A stretch of DNA of 64,000 bases from a virus. The stretch is from the IMG/VR virus record IMGVR_UViG_3300020421_000005, positions 1 to 64,000 of that record. One strand, written 5' to 3'. The notes under the pieces were generated by a model, which was not told where the DNA came from, did no database searches, and saw nothing but the letters and a program-made list of their open reading frames with translations. Below are positions 25,093 to 33,347 of the stretch, in pieces. Positions within the stretch are counted from its first letter, which is position 1. Every line of letters starts with the position of its first letter. The translations under genes were made by a program, and so were the position numbers.

Positions 25093-25292
25093 TGCAAGTA
25101 ATTTCTCTTGAATATCTTGAAGAAAACTTTGAAGAATTGGTCGATCGAGCGTCAGCTGGAGAGACCTTTTTAATAGATACTCCTGATGGACAGGTAGCAC
25201 TTGTTCCTCATAATGATATTCTAAAACCACTTATTGATTCTGGACAGGCTCAGGATATAGAGCACATGTGGAATCATGATGACGGTGCTTGA
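25092..25292 (+). CDS. Phd/YefM-like antitoxin-fold protein, no toxin partner seen
   Basis: A 66-aa protein starting MQVISLEYLEENFEELVDRA, then SAGETFLIDTPDGQVALVPH, the beta-alpha fold typical of Phd/YefM antitoxins. No toxin-like gene adjoins it. It could neutralise a host toxin or autoregulate like Phd. Its TGA overlaps a strong promoter. Confidence 0.65.
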   Translation: MQVISLEYLEENFEELVDRASAGETFLIDTPDGQVALVPHNDILKPLIDSGQAQDIEHMWNHDDGA

Positions 25293-25317
25293 CAAAAACT
25301 AAATACAGGACTACAAT
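25289..25317 (+). promoter_or_regulatory. Sigma70-type promoter (TTGACA-17-TACAAT)
   Basis: TTGACA at 25289-25294 contains the stop of the antitoxin-like gene; spacer 17; TACAAT at 25312-25317. It drives the run starting at 25341. Confidence 0.75.
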
Positions 25318-25340
25318 AGTAACGTAAACACAATCGGAAA

Positions 25341-25556
25341 ATGTCCACTTTCATTTCTAAGTTCAAGAAAAATCTTGATGCTTTGGAGGGAGCAGTAGAC
25401 CAAGAGTTTGCACTCGACTTCAAGTATCCAAAGATTTACAAAAAAGTTTTGAGGTACTATAAGGGAGAAGGTTATGAGTTCAGCGATGAGGATCCAGAAC
25501 AGGAGTATTCATTGCTAATGAGTCTGATTGCGGAAGATCTAGGAGTTTCTAAATGA
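25341..25556 (+). CDS. Small acidic protein (71 aa)
   Basis: MSTFISKFKKNLDALEGAVD...; helical and acidic, first gene after a strong promoter, so probably expressed early. No family recognised. ATGA-type overlap with the next gene. Confidence 0.62.
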   Translation: MSTFISKFKKNLDALEGAVDQEFALDFKYPKIYKKVLRYYKGEGYEFSDEDPEQEYSLLMSLIAEDLGVSK

Positions 25557-25783
25557 TTGATGTAGTATGCCACAACGAACCATATAGGTACGTTCAAATG
25601 GAAGAACTCTTGGATAATGGTAATCCCGATTACCGTATTCAAAAGTACAATCAGTTCTCAGGTAGATACAAAGACATGTATCTATGTGATAATTACATGC
25701 AGTTCAAACTTGCCATTGATGACTTTGAATATACAAAGTGGTTAGACCCAGCTGGGGTTCCATGTTATATCAAGGATGACTGA
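25553..25783 (+). CDS. Small aromatic-rich protein (76 aa)
   Basis: MIDVVCHNEPYRYVQMEELL...; rich in Tyr, Asp and Asn. It overlaps its neighbours by 4 and 8 bases. Not recognised; translation coupling supports it. Confidence 0.6.
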   Translation: MIDVVCHNEPYRYVQMEELLDNGNPDYRIQKYNQFSGRYKDMYLCDNYMQFKLAIDDFEYTKWLDPAGVPCYIKDD

Positions 25784-26018
25784 TCCTTCTCTACCAGAGA
25801 AGGCGGCTAACTTATCAAAGACCGCCTATGATATTGTTAAAGGTTTCGTCTTTGACGGAACCTTGCTTGTTCCTGATGAGGTCAAAAAAGCACGAATAGA
25901 TATATGTAGAGACTGTAATCGATTTGATCCAGACCGACACTTGTGTAAAGAGTGTGGTTGTTTTTTAGTAAATAAGGTCAAATTTAGTGCAGCACATTGC
26001 CCACTAAATCTTTGGTAA
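25776..26018 (+). CDS. Small zinc-finger-like protein (80 aa)
   Basis: Residues 44-64 hold CRDCNRFDPDRHLCKECGCF, a pair of CxxC knuckles 11 residues apart, and HCPLNLW near the end. This is a rubredoxin-like or zinc-ribbon arrangement common in phage T4-like genomes. Binding partner unknown. Confidence 0.68.
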   Translation: MTDPSLPEKAANLSKTAYDIVKGFVFDGTLLVPDEVKKARIDICRDCNRFDPDRHLCKECGCFLVNKVKFSAAHCPLNLW

Positions 26019-26022
26019 CATA

Positions 26023-26640
26023 ATGGACACCGAAATTAAATATGAATTCCATGACTTTATTGGAATATTTGAGAACGCAGTAGACCCACGCTTCTGTGAC
26101 TTCCTTGTAGACTACATGGACAAGGCAGAGTTTACAGATTTTAAAAGAAATTTTAGTCATGTAAAAGATAAACAAATATGTCTGGATGGATTTTCTCCTA
26201 GTGAGTGTTCCCAGTTGATGAAGTATGTTACTAATTGTTTATTTCATTACATCAATGAATATACCTACCTAGGCAATTTCAGTTATGTAAGTTCTCTGTG
26301 TCTACTTCAAAAGACAGAACCCACTAACGGATATCATTTGTTCCATGCAGAAAATGTGAATTGGAATCTAGGTAATAGAACTATGGCATGGATGGTATAT
26401 TTGAATGATGTAGAAGAGGGTGGAGAGACAGAATTTTTATATCAAAAGAGAAAAGTAAAACCAAAGAAAGGAACTATTCTTATTTGGCCTGGTGGATATA
26501 CTCATTTACATAGAGGCAATCCTCCTATGAGTGATAAGTATATTGCTACTGGTTGGTGGCAAGGAAACATTGGACTGCAACAAGTAAACACAGCAGGGAT
26601 TCTTGATAACCAATACAATGAAAGTTTAAACGCAAACTGA
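26023..26640 (+). CDS. 2OG-Fe(II) oxygenase (prolyl-4-hydroxylase-like)
   Basis: A 205-aa protein. YHLFHAENVNW carries the H-x-E variant of the metal motif, GGETEFLYQ is the family turn, and KGTILIWPGGYTHLHRGNPP supplies the distal His; the basic residue for 2-oxoglutarate is in SDKYIATGW. It would hydroxylate a protein or small molecule. The one-base TGATG overlap with the next oxygenase suggests the two act together, possibly on glycan or fibre components. Confidence 0.82.
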   Translation: MDTEIKYEFHDFIGIFENAVDPRFCDFLVDYMDKAEFTDFKRNFSHVKDKQICLDGFSPSECSQLMKYVTNCLFHYINEYTYLGNFSYVSSLCLLQKTEPTNGYHLFHAENVNWNLGNRTMAWMVYLNDVEEGGETEFLYQKRKVKPKKGTILIWPGGYTHLHRGNPPMSDKYIATGWWQGNIGLQQVNTAGILDNQYNESLNAN

Positions 26641-27290
26641 TGTCTCATATTCATATTCTATTTCCAACACCAGTTTATCAAAATGTCTTAGACTTCAGAC
26701 CATCTGAATTGAAACACATGTTAGATTTTTTAAAGACATGTGAATGGGCACCAGATACGGATATAGTCAACAGACCTAACGGAGAGACAACAAAATTGCA
26801 AGCGGATTTATTGTCAAGTCCAGAGTTGAGGTTGTTAGAAAATAGTATTGAGAATGAAGTTTATAAGTTCGCTAAGTCCCTACAACTTGATTTGAAAAAA
26901 CATGGGTTGAAAAGAATCAATTCTTGGGGTAACCTACAAACGAAGGGAAATTATATTGCAGAACATCGTCACAACAATACTCAGTTTGCTGGAGTGTTTT
27001 ATCTACAGGTTCCTGAGAACAGTGGCGACATTGTTTTTACAACCAAACAATCTACTTGGATCACTAGTCATTGGGAACCATCCGTGACTGGCTATGATGA
27101 TCTCAATAGTTTTGAGAAAAAATTTGAACCAGAAGAGTGTGGTCTATTTCTTTTCCCTGCACACCTAGATCACTATGTGACTCCTTCATTTTCTAATGAG
27201 GAAAGATATAGTATCTCATTCAATTACAATCTAGACGGCAAGTTCTTTGGGGATTGTAATAATCATCTCACATTTGAAGTTAAAACATGA
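26640..27290 (+). CDS. 2OG-Fe(II) oxygenase (TIGR02466-like)
   Basis: A 216-aa protein starting MSHIHILFPTPVYQNVLDFR, the typical head of this group, with INSWGNLQTKGNYIAEHRHN (first metal His region), AGVFYLQVPENSGDIVF and LFLFPAHLDHYVTPSFSNEE (distal His) then RYSISFNYNL (Arg for 2-oxoglutarate). Substrate unknown. Overlaps both neighbours. Confidence 0.82.
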   Translation: MSHIHILFPTPVYQNVLDFRPSELKHMLDFLKTCEWAPDTDIVNRPNGETTKLQADLLSSPELRLLENSIENEVYKFAKSLQLDLKKHGLKRINSWGNLQTKGNYIAEHRHNNTQFAGVFYLQVPENSGDIVFTTKQSTWITSHWEPSVTGYDDLNSFEKKFEPEECGLFLFPAHLDHYVTPSFSNEERYSISFNYNLDGKFFGDCNNHLTFEVKT

Positions 27291-27496
27291 TGACTCCAGA
27301 AGAGAAGGAACTCAGATCAACTTATAATTATTATAAGGATACTAAGATGGGTTTCTTTACTAAAGATGGATACGCTGCTGTACCATGCGGTAAATCCAAA
27401 AGAGTGATAGTATATGAAGGAGAGATCCTACACACAGCTCTTAATGATGACACAGCAAGGAATTGGATTGCACGCCACAGGAAGAAAAGAAAATGA
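27287..27496 (+). CDS. Small basic protein (69 aa)
   Basis: MMTPEEKELRSTYNYYKDTK...; soluble with a C-terminal RHRKKRK cluster. ATGA overlaps on both sides. No family recognised. Confidence 0.58.
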   Translation: MMTPEEKELRSTYNYYKDTKMGFFTKDGYAAVPCGKSKRVIVYEGEILHTALNDDTARNWIARHRKKRK

Positions 27497-28236
27497 CTAG
27501 AATTTTAATAACTGGCCACAAAGGTTTTATTGGCAAGGAACTGTTCTCTTCTCTAAGAGAAGTTTTTGGATACGGTGTTCAAGGATTAGACAGACCAGAT
27601 GACATTGGAGACTTTGTAGGTCCTTCTGGTATGTTCGCAGAACATTGGGATTGTATTATACATCTTGCAGCCTACGCTGCACTGAGAGATAGTGTGGATA
27701 ATCCACATAAGTTCTGGAATAATAATGTAGAGAAGTCTAAACCTATCTTTGATTATTGTAGAGAGAATAACGTTAGGTTATTGTATGCAAGTTCTGCTGG
27801 AGCACACGAGTGGTGGCAGAATCCTTATGCTATCACAAAGAAAGCAAATGAACTCATGGCACCACCTAACAGTGTGGGCATGAGATTTTTTAATGTGTGG
27901 GCAGAAGAAGGAAGTAGAGATGATATGTTATATGAAATGTTGAAACAAAGAACTGCAAAATATTTGACAAGACATAAGAGAGATTGGATTCATGTATTGG
28001 ATGTTGTGAGAGCAATCCATTACTTGATTACCAGTACATACACAGGAACTATTGATATCGGAACAGGACAGATGACATCTGTATTGGATCTTGCTGAGTC
28101 TTTAGGTATGAGTCATCTTCCTATCAAGGAGGAAACTCCCAACGAACCTGACGAGTTATGTGCAAATGTAGAACCTATGATGGAACTCGGTTGGTTTCCA
28201 ACTGTAAACATTATTGCACAAACCGCTGAAGTCTGA
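27493..28236 (+). CDS. NAD-dependent epimerase/dehydratase (SDR)
   Basis: A 247-aa short extended SDR. RILITGHKGFIGKEL is the NAD(P) Rossmann motif GxxGxxG, LLYASSAGAHEW holds the active-site Ser, and NPYAITKKANEL gives the YxxxK dyad. It probably modifies a nucleotide sugar. The ATG at 27493 overlaps the previous stop and gives a normal N-terminus. First enzyme of the 12-kb sugar island. Confidence 0.82.
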   Translation: MTRILITGHKGFIGKELFSSLREVFGYGVQGLDRPDDIGDFVGPSGMFAEHWDCIIHLAAYAALRDSVDNPHKFWNNNVEKSKPIFDYCRENNVRLLYASSAGAHEWWQNPYAITKKANELMAPPNSVGMRFFNVWAEEGSRDDMLYEMLKQRTAKYLTRHKRDWIHVLDVVRAIHYLITSTYTGTIDIGTGQMTSVLDLAESLGMSHLPIKEETPNEPDELCANVEPMMELGWFPTVNIIAQTAEV

Positions 28237-28239
28237 TAC

Positions 28240-28247
28240 AATAAATA
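28240..28247 (+). promoter_or_regulatory. Late-type promoter AATAAATA
   Basis: AATAAATA in the 35-bp gap before the GDP-mannose 3,5-epimerase gene, one base from the T4 late core. The spacing to the ATG (24 bases) is suitable. Confidence 0.5.
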
Positions 28248-28271
28248 AGATGAAGTTTATTTCAAACTTGT

Positions 28272-29327
28272 ATGGATAAGAAGACAGCACTAGTATTGGG
28301 TGCAGGCGGCTTCATTGGAAGTCACATGGTAAAACGACTACGATCAGAAGGGTATTGGGTTCGTGGCGTTGATATTAAGTACCCCGATTTCTCTATGAGT
28401 GCTGCCGATGATTTTGTTCAAGGTGATCTTAGAGAAGTAGGACTTGTAGCACAAGTCTTAGATGTAAATGGAGATTCTTTTGATGAGATCTACCAGTTCG
28501 CTGCCGACATGGGTGGTGCTGGATACATCTTTACAGATGAACACTCTGCTGACATCATGCACAACTCAGCAACTATTAATTTGAATGTTCTGAACGAACA
28601 AGTTCAACTTAATAGATTACTTGGTACAAACAAAACTAAGATCTTCTATTCTAGTTCTGCTTGTATGTACCCAGAACATAATCAATTAGATCCAGACAAT
28701 CCTGATTGCCGTGAGAACTCTGCCTACCCAGCCAATCCAGACTCAGAGTATGGATGGGAAAAACTCTTTTCGGAGAGATTGTATTTTGCCTATGCTCGCA
28801 ACTACAACCTTGACGTTTCTGTGGCTCGCTATCATAACATTTTTGGTCCTGAAGGGACTTGGGATGGCGGAAAAGAAAAAGCCCCTGCAGCAATCTGTAG
28901 AAAGGTCGCATCTTTACCAGACACAGGAGGAACTATTGAGGTATGGGGAGACGGTTTACAAACCAGATCATTCCTATACATTGATGAGTGCATTGAAGCA
29001 ACTCGTAGGTTGATTGATTCTGATTTTGAAGGACCTGTCAACATTGGTTCTGAAGAAATGGTTACTATCAATCAGTTGGTAGAAACTGCTGCTAAGGTAT
29101 CAGGTAAGGTTGTTAGAAAGGCACACAAACTTGATGCACCTTTGGGTGTCCGTGGACGTAATTCAAACAACGATCTTATTCGTGAGAAACTTGGATGGGA
29201 TTATTCACAGACTCTTGAAGAAGGTATCTCCAAGACTTATGCTTGGATCACTGAACAAATTAAATCTCGTCAACATGGCGTAGTTGAAATTACATCAAAG
29301 GAACTAGAACATGCGAAAAGTAACTAA
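28272..29327 (+). CDS. GDP-mannose 3,5-epimerase-like SDR
   Basis: A 351-aa extended SDR closely resembling plant GDP-mannose 3,5-epimerase. LVLGAGGFIGSHMVKRL binds NAD; QFAADMGGAGYIFTD, SSSACMYPEHNQL (acid/base Cys), SEYGWEKLFSERL (YxxxK), RYHNIFGPEGTWDGGKEKAP, EVWGDGLQTRSFLYIDEC and GVRGRNSNNDLIREKLGW are family blocks. It would make GDP-L-galactose (and GDP-L-gulose) from GDP-mannose. The phosphomannomutase upstream could provide the precursor. It overlaps the next gene by 17 bases. Confidence 0.88.
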   Translation: MDKKTALVLGAGGFIGSHMVKRLRSEGYWVRGVDIKYPDFSMSAADDFVQGDLREVGLVAQVLDVNGDSFDEIYQFAADMGGAGYIFTDEHSADIMHNSATINLNVLNEQVQLNRLLGTNKTKIFYSSSACMYPEHNQLDPDNPDCRENSAYPANPDSEYGWEKLFSERLYFAYARNYNLDVSVARYHNIFGPEGTWDGGKEKAPAAICRKVASLPDTGGTIEVWGDGLQTRSFLYIDECIEATRRLIDSDFEGPVNIGSEEMVTINQLVETAAKVSGKVVRKAHKLDAPLGVRGRNSNNDLIREKLGWDYSQTLEEGISKTYAWITEQIKSRQHGVVEITSKELEHAKSN

Positions 29328-29898
29328 GAAGAATATCAAACTTGATAAGGATGCAATCCGTTCTCTAGATGTTTCGCATCTTGCAGAACAATCACTCAAC
29401 CCAAATGATTGGCTCACTGCTGGTCAGAGTGAATACCGATTGTATTCTTGGTTATCTACACAGTTCAATGATTCTATCATCTTAGATGTTGGTACAAGGA
29501 CAGGAGGTTCTGCCCTTGCACTATCTTACAATGATAAGAATAAAGTTATTAGTTATGACTTAGTTGAGCAGGGTGCATCCGAAGGAATCAAAAAAGATAA
29601 TGTTGAGTTTAAGGTTCAAGACTTTAGAACTGATGACTTGAATTGGGATCACGTTTCTATTATAATGATTGACGTTGACCCTCATGATGGAACGGCAGAG
29701 GAAGAGATGTTTGAATACCTAGAAGAGAAAGGATGGTCTGGTATTGTTCTTCTCGATGATATCGGTCCTCAGTGGCCTGAGATCGAAGACTTCTGGAACA
29801 GAATCACATTCCCTAAAATTAATGTCACTGAGATTGGACACATGAGTGGTACAGGTCTTGTCAATTTTGATGAGAAACATTCCGTTGCTTGGCTTTGA
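29311..29898 (+). CDS. Class I SAM-dependent methyltransferase-like protein
   Basis: A 195-aa protein. SIILDVGTRTGGSALALSYN resembles SAM motif I, NKVISYDLVE the acidic loop II, and SIIMIDVDPHDGTAEEEM motif IV with a DPHDG metal-like loop found in cephalosporin-hydroxylase/Methyltransf_24 relatives. Probably O-methylates a sugar made in this island. Overlaps both neighbours. Confidence 0.68.
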   Translation: MRKVTKKNIKLDKDAIRSLDVSHLAEQSLNPNDWLTAGQSEYRLYSWLSTQFNDSIILDVGTRTGGSALALSYNDKNKVISYDLVEQGASEGIKKDNVEFKVQDFRTDDLNWDHVSIIMIDVDPHDGTAEEEMFEYLEEKGWSGIVLLDDIGPQWPEIEDFWNRITFPKINVTEIGHMSGTGLVNFDEKHSVAWL

Positions 29899-30803
29899 TG
29901 GAGGTTGTTATTACAAAAATGGATTATGAAGACATGTATTACGAGCAAAGGGCTCGTAAGATATTGGTGCTAGGATCTGGTGGTCAAGTTGGAGCATATC
30001 TGACTGACTACCTTAATCGTATGGGGAATGAAGTCCTTGAGTTTGATATCACTAATGGTAGTGAACAGGACATGACAGTCATTCCTAATGGTGAACTTGA
30101 AGCCAAAATTTATATGGCAGATTTTGTGTACTTCCTTGCCTTTGATGTGGGAGGATCACACTATCTTAAAAAGTATCAACATACTTTTCAGTTCATCGAT
30201 AACAATACAAGATTGATGGCAAATGCCTTTGGTCTACTTGAGAAACACAATAAACCATTTGTATTTGCATCATCACAGATGAGTAATATGTCTTACTCTC
30301 CCTATGGTGTATTGAAAAGAGTTGGCGAACTTTATACCAAGTCTCTTGGTGGATTGATCGTCAAGTTCTGGAATGTATATGGTATTGAGAAAGACATGGA
30401 CAAGGCACATGTCATTACAGATTTCATCCGTAAAGGGTTTGAGTCTGGTGATATAGATATGATGACAGACGGAACCGAAGCGAGGGAATTTCTTTATGCG
30501 GAAGACTGTTGTGAGGCGCTGGAGACTGTTATGGAGACATACCATGATCTCCATTCTGACGATGAACTTCATATTACTACTGGTGTTTATACAACTGTGT
30601 TGGAGATTGCGTCTGAAATTAAGTCATTATTTTCGGGTATTGGCAAGGAGATCACGATTACTCCAGCACAGTCGAAGGACGAAGTGCAGAAGGATGCTAG
30701 GAACGTCCCCGACCCATTCATCCAGAAGTTTTGGAAACCAAAAACATCTGTCCCAGAAGGTTTGAAAAAAGTATTTGAGGAGATGAAAAAGGATTATGAA
30801 TAA
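29898..30803 (+). CDS. NAD-dependent epimerase/dehydratase (SDR)
   Basis: A 301-aa SDR with KILVLGSGGQVGAYLTDYLN (Rossmann motif), FVFASSQMSNMSYSPYGVLK (active-site Ser and YxxxK) and SGDIDMMTDGTEAREFLYAE (sugar-nucleotide binding). Distinct from the other two SDRs in the island. The ATG at 29898 overlaps the previous stop (TGATG); ATG 29922 is possible. The exact sugar cannot be told. Confidence 0.8.
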   Translation: MEVVITKMDYEDMYYEQRARKILVLGSGGQVGAYLTDYLNRMGNEVLEFDITNGSEQDMTVIPNGELEAKIYMADFVYFLAFDVGGSHYLKKYQHTFQFIDNNTRLMANAFGLLEKHNKPFVFASSQMSNMSYSPYGVLKRVGELYTKSLGGLIVKFWNVYGIEKDMDKAHVITDFIRKGFESGDIDMMTDGTEAREFLYAEDCCEALETVMETYHDLHSDDELHITTGVYTTVLEIASEIKSLFSGIGKEITITPAQSKDEVQKDARNVPDPFIQKFWKPKTSVPEGLKKVFEEMKKDYE

Positions 30804-31773
30804 GTATGATGCCGAAGCGGCAGCACTAAGAGAGGCAGTTGAAAAGGCGAAGAAGAGTCCTACAGGAATTGACTTTCCTGTTCTAGGACCTGAGTCAAAA
30901 TTTCCTATCAATCTTTATTGTAATGATTCATTAGAACCATCTACTTCGGCAAACAATAGGTCGGTCTATACTAGATGGATTCGTAATGGTACTGGACTTG
31001 TGAATCTCTATGTAAATGGAGAGGCACTAAAAGTCTTGGAGGACGATAGCGACAAACCAAAATTTATTTGGTTGTTAGAGTCTAGGGAGATTATCCCAGA
31101 TCAGTATAGATTTATAGAGGAGAATTATGATTTTGTTGCTAGTCGTGTTGATGGTATCTTTACTTGTGATCAGAGACTCACAACTGAGGCTGGCCCTGAT
31201 GGTAAATTTCTCTATTGTTTATCTAACGCTGCTCCTTGGGTCATGGATAGGGCAGTCTATCGCAAATCAAAACTCGTCTCAATGGTCGCATCTAACAAAG
31301 GGTATACAGTGGGACATCAACGTCGCCTCAAAGTCGTAGAATCATACTATAAAAAACAAGGTGGCGATGATTTATTTGGTTGGGGATTACCTCAAGAGTT
31401 ACCACTAAAAGAAAAGTCAAGAGCATTGAGAGATTATATGTTCTCCTTTGCAGTAGAGAACGCAAACTATCCAACTTACTTTACTGAGAAGTTGACAGAT
31501 TGTTTTGCGTGTGGAACTATTCCAGTGTATTATGGTACTGCTGGAGTGGCACAATACTTCAATCCAGAAGGTATCATTTTCCTAGATGAGAAAAAACCTT
31601 GGGATAATATTCCTTGGGATAAACTCACACCAGAGTATTATGAATCCAAGAAAGATGTAATACAAGAAAACTTTGAGATTGCTCAGTGCATGAGAGTCGC
31701 AGAGGATTACATGTATGGAAATTATTTTGCACAAATCGACCCACTTAGACATCAAAAACCTAGAGTATCATGA
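30796..31773 (+). CDS. GT10-family glycosyltransferase (alpha-1,3-fucosyltransferase-like)
   Basis: A 325-aa protein. The C-terminal block YMFSFAVENANYPTYFTEKL and TDCFACGTIPVYYG matches the GT10 donor-binding motif FxFxFENSxxxxYxTEKLxxAxxxGxIPVYxG. It should transfer L-fucose or a near analogue such as L-galactose from its GDP form. N-terminal acceptor domain is shorter than in bacterial FucTs. It overlaps its neighbours by 8 and 4 bases. Confidence 0.85.
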   Translation: MNKYDAEAAALREAVEKAKKSPTGIDFPVLGPESKFPINLYCNDSLEPSTSANNRSVYTRWIRNGTGLVNLYVNGEALKVLEDDSDKPKFIWLLESREIIPDQYRFIEENYDFVASRVDGIFTCDQRLTTEAGPDGKFLYCLSNAAPWVMDRAVYRKSKLVSMVASNKGYTVGHQRRLKVVESYYKKQGGDDLFGWGLPQELPLKEKSRALRDYMFSFAVENANYPTYFTEKLTDCFACGTIPVYYGTAGVAQYFNPEGIIFLDEKKPWDNIPWDKLTPEYYESKKDVIQENFEIAQCMRVAEDYMYGNYFAQIDPLRHQKPRVS

Positions 31774-32582
31774 GTGAAATTATTGACGTATCTGCAACTA
31801 CTGTCACAGATGACCGTAGTGGATGGCAAGCAGAAGATCAGATTGCCGTAGAGTATCTTGAAGCATGTAAAGAAGCAGTTGCATCTGATGATGCCTTTGC
31901 AAACTTTAAATCTAATCCAAAGTACAAGACTATCCTAGAACATGTACTTAAGGATCAAGGACAAGCATACCTAAACATCTGTAAGGATATGAATGAGGAT
32001 GCTGTATGGGATAACATCGAAGCATTTAAAGAGAATGACAAGATTGGTAATCCAGAATTGTATCCTTACCCAGGCATGACAGGTACGATATCTCCTACAA
32101 CTCTCAGGTATATGAAGAATACTTTTGAGTGTGGATTCTTACTTGATGGTGCTCCTGTTAGTAAGATTGTAGAAGTAGGTGGTGGATATGGTGGACTCTG
32201 TAGAGTCTTGAGTAAAGTGTGTGAGTTTGATCAATACATTCTCATTGATTTACCAGAGGTATCTGCCTTGCAAAGAAAATATCTAGATCAGTTTGAAGAT
32301 CTAAAAGATAAGGTAACATGTATTCCGTGTACAGAGTACGAAGAGATCAAAGATGTAGATCTTTTCATTAGTAACTATGCTCTATCTGAATGTGATCTGC
32401 CTACACAGATGGCATATTACGATAAGATTATCACGAATTCAAAATATGTTTATATGATATACAACCTTGTCAACTTTAATGAATTCTATTATAATGATTT
32501 CATTGAGAAGATCAAAAAAGATTACACCTTTGATACAGGTCGTGATTATGAAAACACTGTCATTCTAGCAACTAGAAAATGA
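31770..32582 (+). CDS. Putative sugar O-methyltransferase
   Basis: A 270-aa protein with KIVEVGGGYGGLCRVL (SAM motif I), YILIDLPEVSALQRKYL and DVDLFISNYALSECDL, the blocks of the putative sugar O-methyltransferase group found in polysaccharide loci. It would methylate a sugar residue. ATGA overlaps on both ends place it firmly in the glycan operon. Confidence 0.78.
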   Translation: MSEIIDVSATTVTDDRSGWQAEDQIAVEYLEACKEAVASDDAFANFKSNPKYKTILEHVLKDQGQAYLNICKDMNEDAVWDNIEAFKENDKIGNPELYPYPGMTGTISPTTLRYMKNTFECGFLLDGAPVSKIVEVGGGYGGLCRVLSKVCEFDQYILIDLPEVSALQRKYLDQFEDLKDKVTCIPCTEYEEIKDVDLFISNYALSECDLPTQMAYYDKIITNSKYVYMIYNLVNFNEFYYNDFIEKIKKDYTFDTGRDYENTVILATRK

Positions 32583-33340
32583 ATCGAATTGAAGATTACA
32601 AAACACTGACTATTGATATGGTTGGGTGGTTGTGTAAGTATGCACATGATAATCATGTGACCAGTTTTGTGGTAGGAGTTTCTGGTGGAATTGATTCTGC
32701 CGTTGCTTCTACCCTTGCTGCAAGAACAGGATTACCAACTTTCGTTATTGGTATGCCACTGAATCAAAAGAAAGATCAGGAGACACTCTCTGATGCACAC
32801 ATGTTTTGGTTGGCAAAAAACTATACCAATGTAAAACATCTCAAGGCAGATCTTTCCGAAAGTTACGCCAAGTTAATGTCGGATTTGACAAATGAGTTTG
32901 GTATGGAGTATACTGGAAATCCATTGGCGAAAGCCAATACAAAATCACGCCTCCGCATGGTGACACTATATCATGTCGCTGCAAATGTAGGAGGTATCGT
33001 AGTAGGTACAGGTAACAAGGTAGAAGATTATGGAGTCGGTTTTTATACTAAGTATGGTGATGGTGGGGTTGACATTGCTCCGATTGCGGACCTTTACAAG
33101 TCCGAAGTCAGACGACTCGGAAGAGAACTCGGAGTGATCCCTGAGATCATCAATGCAACTCCTACAGATGGACTGTGGGAGGATGGTAGAAACGATGAAG
33201 ACCAGATTGGCGCTTCATACGAACAACTAGAAGAGGCAATGGAAACTGGTGCAGGTCCTGCCTTAGAGATCTTGAACAAATTTAATGCACAAAACAAACA
33301 CAAAATGGATCCTATCCCAACGTATAAATTAGAGGTTTAA
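32579..33340 (+). CDS. nadE: NH3-dependent NAD+ synthetase
   Basis: A 253-aa N-type ATP pyrophosphatase. FVVGVSGGIDSAVAS holds the SGGxDS PP-loop; GNPLAKANTKSRLRMVTLYH, VVGTGNKVEDYGVGFYTKYG and DGGVDIAPIADLYKSEVRRL are NadE blocks. There is no glutaminase domain, so ammonia is the likely nitrogen donor. It would finish NAD+ synthesis; NAD is cofactor of the neighbouring SDRs and dehydrogenase. Confidence 0.92.
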   Translation: MNRIEDYKTLTIDMVGWLCKYAHDNHVTSFVVGVSGGIDSAVASTLAARTGLPTFVIGMPLNQKKDQETLSDAHMFWLAKNYTNVKHLKADLSESYAKLMSDLTNEFGMEYTGNPLAKANTKSRLRMVTLYHVAANVGGIVVGTGNKVEDYGVGFYTKYGDGGVDIAPIADLYKSEVRRLGRELGVIPEIINATPTDGLWEDGRNDEDQIGASYEQLEEAMETGAGPALEILNKFNAQNKHKMDPIPTYKLEV

Positions 33341-33347
33341 TTTCAAA

